A stretch of 64,000 bases of DNA, taken from assembly GCA_018136815.1 (NCBI GenBank), contig CM030931.1:9005881-9069880 (forward strand). Reading direction: 5' to 3'. This document shows, piece after piece, positions 11,380-20,484 of the stretch; the stretch's first letter is position 1, and each line of letters begins with the position of its first letter. The DNA is from Isochrysis galbana (taxonomy: Eukaryota > Haptophyta > Isochrysidales > Isochrysidaceae). Made by a program: the position numbers and the translations under genes. Under the pieces are notes generated by a model that was not told the origin of the DNA, did not search any database, and worked only from the letters and a program-made list of their open reading frames with translations.

Positions 11380-12478
11380 ATGCCCGGCCTTCTTCCCTCC
11401 TCCTCACCGCTCTGCTTGGCCGCAGTGCAACCCCCGGCCCTCGCCCCACAGACCACGGGAAAGAGAGTGCGCTTCTCCTCGGTCACCACATTCCTCTTCC
11501 AGGTGGGTGGGGTGTTCGAAGGGGGGCAGGGGCGGGGAGGGGGGGATGGGGCAGGTGGGCTGCGGAAGCGTAGGTGGGCGACAGGAGAGCGTGGGAGAGG
11601 AAGCTGCCGATTCGAGGTGGGGTGTAGGAGCGGGTTGCGCTGAGGAAGGGGGGGGATGGAGTCCATGGCCATCTTGGCCATCCCCTATCTCTTCGCGTTG
11701 AGAGCGCCGGGGAGCGTGAAGAGGACCAGGCTAGTGGCGTCGTAGAGTGGGAGGGTGCGGGTTCACGCTGAGGCAACGGGGTGGAGAGGAGATATGGCTG
11801 TGGTTTCAGTGACCACGCCATTCTGTTAGAGCCAAAGCTGCAGAAGGAAGGAGGCTTGGGAAGGGGATGAAGCCAAGAGCTAAGCCATGGGAGAGAAGCT
11901 GCGCGAGTCTAGGGATGGCCAGGTGGAGGGTGAGAGGTCGCAATGTGGAAGCGGTGGGCGGAGGCGAGTGGAGCTCTTACTGTTCTTCCGTCACCATCAT
12001 GCTCTTCCAGGTGGAGCTAGATGGCTCGAAACTGCCGAGCTCGGGATGCGCGCCCATCGGCCTCGGACGCGAGACGTCGGGCCACGCAGAGTCGCTCGAT
12101 GAATTTGAGAGCAGGAGAGCCGGAGAGCGGAGGCCTGTCGAGAAGCTCCTCCTTGGCCATGGGGCAAGACTCCAGCTACTCGAGGGTGTCGACCCAGTCG
12201 AACTGAGCACACTGGAGGCTGAGAATGCAGCCATTCTTGACGCGGAACCCGACGGGCCAAACAATATCCATGTCGCTCCCGCGTTTACCACCACCGCGTA
12301 TACTACAGCCTTGCCAGGCGATGAACGCGCCGGTGTGGGCAACGGCTTTGAGGAGAGACAGGAGGAGGAGGAGGTCCGCCGAAAGCGCCGGCAAGAGGAG
12401 GAGAAGACAGCGACGCAAGTGCGCAAAGCGGAAAAGCGCAGGTGCACGGGGTGCAAGCGCTTCGCCTGCATCTGCTGA
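11380..12478 (+). CDS. CSRNP-like Cys/Ser-rich nuclear protein
   Basis: Predicted 196-aa protein from two exons, 11380-11502 and 12011-12478, both phase 0, with a GTGGGT...CAG intron. The first exon ends KRVRFSSVTTFLFQ. The second starts VELDGSKLPSSGCAPIGLG and leads into an Asp/Glu/Arg-rich helix. This order resembles the N-terminal domain of CSRNP/AXUD1 proteins (VxFxSVTxYxF, then a GGxxLGM-like turn and an acidic/basic helix). KRVRF also fits a PP1-docking RVxF motif. The last residues, CTGCKRFACIC, are a short Cys cluster, far smaller than the usual CSRNP Cys region. CSRNP proteins are nuclear and linked to transcription. An oddity: just before exon 2 the intron end reads SSVTIMLFQ in the same frame, a near copy of the exon 1 end. 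The assignment is tentative. Confidence 0.45.
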
Positions 12479-13582
12479 TGGCGCAGGGCAGCCGGGATGC
12501 CGTCGCACGCGAAAAGGGCCATGTCTTCAAGGTTTGTTGACGTCGCCGGTTTCGTTGCTGTCAAGCGTGAATTGCGGTCCAGCAGGCCTCGTCCTCCTCT
12601 TCCTCCCTTTTCCCATACAAGCTGTTGCACGTGATGGATATTGCGCTTCCCGATCGGATGGCCTGCCATCCCCGTCAAATGCTCCAACGTGTCACATTGT
12701 GGTGCGGCTTTTAGATCATTCCAACGTGCCATGCAAGCTCGCGAAAGCATGTGTAATTGTTCTGGCATAGCTTGAGGGCATGATTTCATGACTTACTCTG
12801 CCCGGTTCTTCCATGCAATGGTCGCAACGTCAACCGCCTCATCTTCCCAGGGCATGCTCTCGTTTAGCTAAAGCATGCACTTTCTTTTGCGCCAAGTGTG
12901 GACGATAAGCGCCGTCGGTTTTCTTTGCTGCACGCCGCACCGCATGGCATGTGCGACACGCATGCATGTACAAGTGCGTGTGCGCGGGTCTTGGCCTGCA
13001 AGACTGGCTGCACCACGCCTGCGCGCACTTTCGTCGCATTTCCGCTTCAGTATCGCGGGCCTCCATTGATTGCTTATTTGAAGTAGCAAATAAAGGCATA
13101 TATTCATGCGCCGGGCTAAGGAAGTGCGCGCTAGGCCTTGGCGGATATTTCAAATGAAACTCGCCCAAATTTCGGATGAGAGTGTTTTCGGTTTTCGGGG
13201 ACTGGGATGAAGTGAACCGTGTATGCAGCAGTCGCCTAGAGACGTAGAAGGAGCACGTGAGAACTAGATCTAGCTAGATCTCTAGCTATGGGCCGGCACA
13301 AGCCGTCAAGCCGCTCACCACTCCCGTCCCCCTCTTGCATCCCGAGCCCCTAAGTGCCGGCCTTACGTAGCGCACGTGGGGCAGGAGGGGAGTTGCCCGC
13401 AAGGCGGGAAGAGGGAGAGCGAGGAGTGTGTGGGCGTGGCTACAATACGAGTGCCCAGGGCCGCGCACGCGACGAGAATATGAAAAGGTCCTTTTTATCT
13501 TCTAGTGCAGGAAGAATCTTTAGCATTAGAATTTTATAATCCGCCATCGAGCAACGCTAGACGCTAGCTGCAATGCGCGTAC
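12479..13582. other. Intergenic, with dispersed repeat near 13325-13500
   Basis: No gene recognised. 13360-13500 contains GCAAGGCGGGAAGAGGGAGAG, GTGGGCGTGGCTACAATAC and a GAGAATATGAAAAGGTCC end. These resemble 51725-51840 in the same orientation and, more distantly, 60515-60660 and 62395-62540. It is probably one end of a dispersed element. The rest, including the Cys-containing short frames near 12870-13150, looks non-coding. Confidence 0.5.
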
Positions 13583-16275
13583 TCAAGCCGCAAGCGCGCA
13601 CACACAACGACCCCGGTTGCGCTCCACGCTAATACAGCCAGTCTTGCTGTCGCCCTCTTCATTGAATTCAACGTGTCTGGCGGCCCAGACCACGCAGCCC
13701 GGGTACTCGTTAGGCTCACGAGTGGAGCCGATATGCTCGAGGCCTGCCGCCTTCGCGTAGGTCAAACACTCCTCGCGAGTCAAGAGACGCAACGCGGGCC
13801 GCATCGCGCTGCTGCAATCGCCGTCGCCCATCAGCTTATATTGTATCGGCTTCGAGGGAACTGACGACTTGCTTGCGGAGGGAGGCCGCATGGTTGAAGC
13901 CTCGTGCGCTTGCTGCACCGGCCAATTCGGCACCGCATCATGGATCGGTCCCTGGGCATTGGCCGACCCTGGAGCGAATAGGGCCATAGCCGAGGGTAGC
14001 GTGCTCCTCGAGCTCGCAGCATCGGCATGCCAATGAGACTCGAATTCTGCCATCGGCAGCTTTCTTCCGGGTTCGCTTGCCGGAGCTTGCGCTTCTGCTT
14101 GTCGCTTCCTCTCACCACGCCGGCCTCTGCCGCGGCGGCCAGCTCCACGGCCACGCTTTCCATAGCGCGGCCCTTCAGTCGCGTCGAGCTCCCCTCCGAC
14201 TGGGCTCTTGACAGCCACCCGGTCCTCTCCTGGTGGCGGCTGAGGTCTGCGCAGCGCCTGCAGCTCTTCCAAAGCATCGGCCTGGCTCATTTCGGGCGGC
14301 TGCGAGTTGCTAGCATCACCGCCGGCCCACAATGGGACGAGGCGTCGGTAAGCGTCAGACTTTGTGGCCTCTCCCTCAATCTGCAAGTCGAGGTGCGCAG
14401 TGGCAAGGCGTGGCGAGTACCAGATTGAAAATTCTGCGAGAGCTGACGTACCCTTCAGCAAGTAGTCAGTGTGAGCAAGGAGAAGTGCGTCGATCACCGC
14501 ATCGGCACCCTATCCACGAAAAGTGAAGCAGAGCACGATGGTTAGTTGTGCAGACTAGACCGCATAGAGGGAGTGGAAGGAAGCGCTCGATAACACGCTG
14601 AGCAAGGAGGAGGACGGTACGAGGCGAGGCCACGCACTAGGCAAGCACCAGGCTTCACACGCTAGGGATAGCCGATGGAGGTGGGGCTCCAAGATGAAGA
14701 TGCGCGTCCGGCATATATAAGCAAATTTACCTTGGAATACCTAGAAAGAGCGGCGTCCCGCACGACGTTCTTGGTCCTGTACCCTTCGCCACGAGACAAA
14801 ACCTGGCCGCAACGCGGACGGTGCAAGATTGGTGGGGCTGGTGTGCAGCGCGCGGCATTTGGTGTGGACGCAGAGAGCCGGTGGACGCCTGTGGACCGCA
14901 TGGCGCGACGGCGGCCCGCAGGAAGCCCGGACTCTCGTAGTAGTGGAGTTGGCAAGTGAGAGCAAGAGAGACGTCTGCGTTCGCCCAGCGCCACGCAGCA
15001 CACCACGCACCTGCTGAGGATATCTCTCTACTAATCGCGTGTAGTACCTCGCATCGTCTGTGGCGAGCACGATCTTTGAACCCGGGTAGCGACTCAAGAA
15101 GCCGTCGATCGGCCCAAAGTAGCGCTCTAACGGGAACTTGGGGTGTGCTGCCTTATCGGTTCCACGAGCGTGCACGCCAAGTAGTTTGGCTGTTGTGGGG
15201 ATACCCCGGCGCCACTAGAAGAGCATGGAGGAGGATATGAGAATGTAAGACGGACACCGAGTGCGAAGAAGTGGATGTTTGCCCTGGCAGGGACTCCGCA
15301 AGTGTAAGTCCACATCGAGCTGTGCGAGTGTCGTCACGCCCATGCAAGCTGCCATTGTGATCGGATGCACGGCCTTGAACTGATGCGCTCCGCACACTGC
15401 CTCTGCCTCCCAGCTCGGGCGATAGGTCTGAGACTCACCTCCTCAAGCAAATCGGCCGCCTCCTTGCGCAGGTCAGGCTTGACCCGAATCCACTTTGATA
15501 CTAGCTGTGCCCCCATCTTGCGGACGCGCGTGCGGATCCCGTGGAGGTGGTCATCGTACCGCTTGAACTCAAAGTACGAGGACACCGCGTCGCCCGAGAC
15601 CGTGATGGCGTACCTGCGCGAGTCGTCGAGCGAGGCCGAGAGCAGCCTCACTGGCCGGCCGGCGAGGCGCTCATCGCCTGTCCGGTAGGCTGAGACGGGC
15701 TCAAAGTAGTACTCCCACACGTTGTCGCCGTGTGCGGCATCAAAGTACTGGTTGTCGCCAATGTCACACGCATCGGGCGCATTGAAGACCTTGAGCCCAA
15801 GAAAGATGTGAGGGACGAATCCGAGCGTCTGGGCCAGGTGGAGCTGGTTGAGCACACGCTCCACCTGCGCGAAGAGCCCGTGGTTGTTGTGATCGGACAC
15901 GACGAGCAGCACGTTGACAGGCTCCGCAGCCCATGGCGCCCTCAGCGCGCTCGGCCATCGTCTCGAAAATTGAGGAACTAGGGGCCGACCTGCAGCGCAC
16001 TGCAGCACCGACCATACCTGCCGTCTGTACGGATTCCCCGGGCATTCAGAGCAGGGAATCTGCGAGGCTCCTGGCCGCAGTGCCTTCTCTCCAAACTCTC
16101 TCACTCCATATCCATCGCATACGCTGCTGTTGACGGCGGAAGGTCCAGTCAGCTGGGCAAGACGAGGCATTGGACGCGTCGGACGCGAAGTGTGAACCTC
16201 GAAGCGCACGCGGGACACGTCGTACCAACCGCACACGAGAGAAGGGGAAGCCGACGGAGAGAGCGCGCCCGCCAT
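13583..16275 (-). CDS. Fucosyltransferase-like glycosyltransferase with Cys-rich tail
   Basis: Predicted 679-aa enzyme from four phase-0 exons: 16275-15439, 15214-15011, 14802-14731 and 14509-13583. The ATG has a GCGATGG context. Exon 1 carries VNVLLVVSDHNNHGLFAQVE and DNVWEYYFEPVSAY. Exon 2 carries LLGVHARGTDKAAHPKFPLE and IVLATDDARY. The 24-codon exon 3 carries KNVVRDAALSRYSK. Exon 4 begins GADAVIDALLLAHTDYLLKG, then SALAEFSIWYSPRL. The HxRGTDK and LLLxxxDYLLKxxSAxxEF motifs fit the GDP-fucose-dependent fold shared by NodZ, alpha-1,6- and O-fucosyltransferases, which add fucose to glycans or proteins, usually in the secretory pathway. A Gly/Arg/Ser-rich linker leads to a C-terminal Cys domain with DGDCSS, REECLTYAKAAGLEH, YPGCVVWAARHVEFN and CISV...RCVC, probably extracytoplasmic. 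Acceptor sugar and true specificity are unknown. Confidence 0.65.
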
Positions 16276-16295
16276 CGCCTCTGCCTCTGCTATGG

Positions 16296-16395
16296 TCTAG
16301 AGTAGAGCTCTATTCTAGAATAGGCTCTCTACTCTAGGGATACTCTCTACTCTTAAAGTACTCAAGTACTCTAGTACTCTAGAGCTCTAGAGGTA
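16296..16395 (-). promoter_or_regulatory. CTCTAG-rich upstream region with shared 20-mer
   Basis: A cluster of CTCTAG, TCTAGAG and AGTACTC words directly upstream of the fucosyltransferase-like ATG at 16275. AGTACTCTAGTACTCTAGAG at 16365-16384 is identical, in the same orientation, to 44670-44689 upstream of VPS4. Shorter forms precede other genes. A promoter role is inferred from position only. 16400-16936 holds no gene I can support. Confidence 0.35.
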
Positions 16396-17083
16396 GAGGC
16401 TGCCGCTTCGTCGCTTCGTGGACAAGCGCGCTTCGTGGACAAGACACCGCCCTCCCCCATAGCCTCCCATGGCCCGCAGCAAGCCCGCGCGCAAACCCCA
16501 GGCTACCCGGGGTCAGTACGTACACGGTCCAAGCTCGTGACTCTCGAGCCGATGAGCGCATGAGCGCGCGCGCGTCGTGCAAGACGTCAAGACGTCCGGC
16601 AAGCTGCTGCCTGCTGCGTACGTTCGGGAGAAAGGCGTCGGTGTGCGCGCAGCACTAGCTATTGGCCACTTCCATGCAGCAACAAAAGGGAAGGTCGAGT
16701 GGGAGCTGAGGAGGAACCCCTCTACCTCTAATGAGATGACTCCGCCCGGGATGCCGAGATGCCGATACACAGGTGCTCACCAATGCTGAGCGCCTGAAAT
16801 TGAAATTGGCCTCCTGGATACTCGCACGCGCAGACGCTCACGACCCTCAGACAGTGGGGGCAAGAAAGCGTGAGAAGCTTTTCAGTCCTGTTTTCTTAAT
16901 GGTGCACCCATCCTGTAGTAGTAACTAAAAATAGAAATGCCATTCCTTAGTTCCGACGGCTGGCGCCTTGGAGGGCTTCACTTGTTCTGTGTGTGTCCTC
17001 CCTCTCCCCCCTACTCTCCTCTCCTCTTCCCTCCTCTCTCCCTCCCTCCCTCCCACTCTCTCTCACCGCCTGGCACTCACCGT

Positions 17084-18073
17084 ATGGGCCTGGCACTCGC
17101 TTTGCCCTCGGCTCTCGCGCTCGGTTTGCAGCTCCTTGTGGCAGCAGCAGCCGACTCCCGCTGCTTTGGCGCTTTTGGCAGTGAGAGCGGCTGCCTGCCT
17201 ACCGCTCAGCTCTCGGGCCGTTTCCCTACGCTATTGATGCCGTCGGCAACCACGTTCGACGTCGCTGCCTACGTGCTCGCCGCTGAGCTCGCGCTCGTCA
17301 CATTCCTCTTCGCCGTCGAAGGAGGGTTGGTCGAGAGCGTGCACACAATTCCACCAGAGTGGCTGCAGGGGCAGCACCTTTGGATCATCGCCAACGCGCT
17401 GCAGGCGGCCGCCTCCGCCTTGTTCGTCACAGGACGTGTCGCCGCCTCTACTTTCGCTGTCGGCGGATGCGCTGCAGCTCTCACCACACTCGGATCCACA
17501 CTTCTAACACTTGAGTCGCTTCCATATTTGCTTCTCTCGGCACCTGTATGGATGCACGCAGGCTGGGCTGCCGTGATTGTATTCGTTCAAGCCGGCATGA
17601 CCGCCATGAGCTTCGGCTTATCAGCGTCCGGGCTCATTGCTACTGCCTTCTTTGGGGTCTATGCCTCTTTCAGCACCGCTCTCATCGTGCTGTCCTCGGT
17701 CGGGACGGCATCTCTACCACTGGTTGCGGTGGTGGCGTGGACGCTGTCGGGCATCGGCGATGCAAATGTTTCCGGAAGGGCGAGTTCCATTGATGGTGCA
17801 GTTGGGGTGACGGGCGCATGGGCGTCCAGCAGCAGTGAGGCCAGCGCCGTGGTGGATTGCTGGCTAGAGCCGGTCAGCAAGAGGTCCATGACCACGCGAA
17901 CAGCTCTAAACGGCTCGTGGGAGAGTGCGGACGCAGATGGACTCGCCGCTGCTGTGCGGGAGGCGCTTGCGTGTGTGGCCAACGCCTGCTCCGGCTGCCT
18001 AGTCCTTTTTGTGGTGGGAGGCACCGTGTTCTCTCTCTGGCGGCAAACCCACACGTGGCAGGTGTACGCATGA
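17084..18073 (+). CDS. Polytopic membrane protein, unknown function
   Basis: I take the ATG at 17084, giving 329 aa; an upstream in-frame ATG at 16937 would add only a pyrimidine-encoded Pro/Ser stretch. Residues 1-22 (MGLALALPSALALGLQLLVA) look like a signal peptide. A short Cys-containing loop (CFGAFGSESGC) follows, then about six hydrophobic segments, including FDVAAYVLAAELALVTFLFA, AVIVFVQAGMTAMSFGLSAS and LIATAFFGVYASFSTALIVL. A hydrophilic loop of about 75 residues precedes a last segment (CLVLFVVGGTVFSLW). This layout suits a membrane receptor or transporter, but I recognise no family motif. A CT-rich leader (17000-17080) precedes the chosen ATG. Confidence 0.65.
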   Translation: MGLALALPSALALGLQLLVAAAADSRCFGAFGSESGCLPTAQLSGRFPTLLMPSATTFDVAAYVLAAELALVTFLFAVEGGLVESVHTIPPEWLQGQHLWIIANALQAAASALFVTGRVAASTFAVGGCAAALTTLGSTLLTLESLPYLLLSAPVWMHAGWAAVIVFVQAGMTAMSFGLSASGLIATAFFGVYASFSTALIVLSSVGTASLPLVAVVAWTLSGIGDANVSGRASSIDGAVGVTGAWASSSSEASAVVDCWLEPVSKRSMTTRTALNGSWESADADGLAAAVREALACVANACSGCLVLFVVGGTVFSLWRQTHTWQVYA

Positions 18074-19654
18074 CACAATTGCACATGATTGTTCCATTTT
18101 TTGACCACTGACAGCCATGGGTCGGTGTGTTTCCGAGCATTTCTATTCAAAGGACTGGCCGGGCACTCCTTGAGTGCGTTTCCAGGGCATCTTTGCATCC
18201 GAGTTCTATCCTGGCGAGGTCGAGCACGTCGCCTCCGCTTGTCTGGCGCACTGGTGCCATAAGATGGAAGATGGCGAAACTCGAGGTTATTTCAATTTCG
18301 TTTTTTTTTCTCGGGGCCATTTGGCCCAACACACTATCACTATCAGCAATTATCAATGCTCCGGAGTCCCCAATTTTGGCGGTCTTGGTCTCAGCGGGGA
18401 GAGGGGGGTCCGCCTGATCGACTCCGTAGCGTGGCACGCCACCACTTGCGGAATGCGGAATACAGCTAGACACATATTGAATACGGATACGGCATACGGA
18501 TTTCTATAGCTATAGTAGTATATGTACAGTATAGCCGCAAGACATCTCCGCCCAAGATGTTTTCAAAAGGTAGGGCGTTTGCTCCCATTTGGTACCACCT
18601 CTCACCTCTCCCCCCCCCTCCATTCGGCTGGGAGGGGTGCACGCCTCGCACCCACAGTAGGGTCGCTCCAATAAGAAAAAGAAAATTTCGCAACTGGGAA
18701 TATGGAATATGGGCCACTGCATTTAGCCGCTGGCCGATGATGCACGCAGACGCAGGTAAAGGTGCGGGTGATGACCCCGCAGGCCCTACAGCCTACAGGG
18801 ACCTTGACAGAGCCCGGGGTAGCGTTCCGCAGTCCTAGTGTGACAAGAGGTCCGTGTATCGAATCAAGCGGGTGCTTGCTTGATCGTGGCAAGTCTCAAC
18901 ATAGATGTCATAACAGTTCTAATATTAGCTTACACTGTCAGTAACAGCTCCAGAATGCCAAACCACTGATATCAGTTGTCAGCTCTGGGACTATAATTAA
19001 ACGAATGTTCTACTAGTATCTAGTATACACAGGGGTTTCTACTATTACAAGTCTTCGCGCGCTATCGAGAACGACGGTGTGGTCAGTGCGGCACTGGCCG
19101 TCGGTTGCTCTCCCCTCTCCCCTCTCCCGTCCCTCCCTTCGTCCGCCATGCTGATGGTGCCCGCCTCCGACGATGAGGAGACAGATAATGGCCCCAGCGA
19201 GCTTGGCAGCCGTGTCTGGGGCCGGCACCCCATCGCGAAGCTTGAGGGCACTCGCCTCGAGTGGTCCACAGGATTGCCCCTCGTTTCCGTTATGGTGCGA
19301 TTCCCCTTCCAGACGGGATCGCCGACAGATCGCCTTCTGATCGTCGTCCGTCGTCGTCTGGCCGGAATGTTTGGGTTTGATTTTAGTCGAGTTATGTGAG
19401 AAAGTCGTGGGGCGAGAGTCGGAGTGTTTTTCCTGGGTGTCGTTGTCCGTCGTCCTGTCGTCAGTCGTCATCCGTCGTCGCTCTCGCTCTCGTCGCTCTC
19501 GCTCTCGTAACACTCATACCCAACAACCTCGCCTCTCCTCACCAGCCCCTGCCATCACAGCCCTCCTCTCACTCGCCCTCGCCGCTCGCCGCTCGTTCGA
19601 TGTCGCTTTCGCCGCCGTCCTCGCCCTCGCTCAAGCCCGCCTGCCCGCCTTCCT
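18074..19654. other. Intergenic, no gene seen
   Basis: No supported gene. The DNA mixes AT-rich patches with short C-runs (18607-18618) and TCGTC/TCGCTC pyrimidine repeats (19435-19640). Apparent frames are short and compositionally biased. Confidence 0.5.
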
Positions 19655-20083
19655 CTGCTGACGGGCTTCAGCCCGTCAGCACCTCCGAAGTCGTCTCCCT
19701 CGTCGCGCCTGCCGCCGGCTTGGCCCCTTCCTCATTGCCCTCAGGCCCTAAGGGCCTTCCCAATTCGTCAGGAGCTTCGAGACAACTCATTGGTAAAAAC
19801 AAAACTCACTCAATTTTTCTCACACAACGCATGGTGGAGACACCGCATCCGCATAGAGTATAAAAATACTCTGGATGCGACACCGTGAGCTCCCGCCGCT
19901 TCCTATGCATATCATCACACCATCCATGGGGCGCCGCGCTCATATATATGGCATTCTGCGCGCTCTGAGCTCTGACGGTTAATTGGGCAGACCCATTGGG
20001 TCTGAGGGCAATGAGGAGGGAGCCGTACCGGCGGTAGGCCCAGCGGAGGAAACGACTTCGGATACGCTGCAGCCCGTCAGCAG
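19655..20083. mobile_element. Small element with about 100-base inverted ends
   Basis: 19655-19765 (CTGCTGACGGGC...TCATTGCCCTCAGGCCC...CCCAATTCG) is matched in reverse complement by about 19981-20083 (ATTGGGCAGACCC...GAGGGCAATGAGG...CAGCCCGTCAGCAG). The 215 bases between show no coding frame. A third, single arm lies at 51908-51996. The structure fits a non-autonomous inverted-repeat transposon. 20084-20484 contains more repeat-like DNA without a gene. Confidence 0.55.
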
Positions 20084-20484
20084 AGGAAGGCGGGCGGAAG
20101 GCGGGCCCTTGCTAGGATCGAACGTCCCGCGAGGAAAAGAAGAGAACCTAACGGAGAGCAGCTCCGAGCAAGCCACGACGAGAATAGGTGAAAGAGCAAT
20201 CGCGGTTCTTTACCGGTAGAGTCCCAGAGCGTGTGCAAGGGAGGGGCGAGGAGAATCGCACCATTTCCCGGTTTCTGGCGAAGATTTTCGTGGCGACAGG
20301 TGGAGTTTTGCTTTGGAGAATGGTCCAAAAAGTCACCCCCCGCCCATATTAGTAGTTAAAAAGCCCTATTTGACCGCCCTATAGAGTAGCAAATCACCCA
20401 CAAACATTTGATATATGGCTGGTGTGGGATAACAGCCTCAGCCTCCCTGCGCATCGGCCCGTCTACCCATCAGCCATCACCTGC

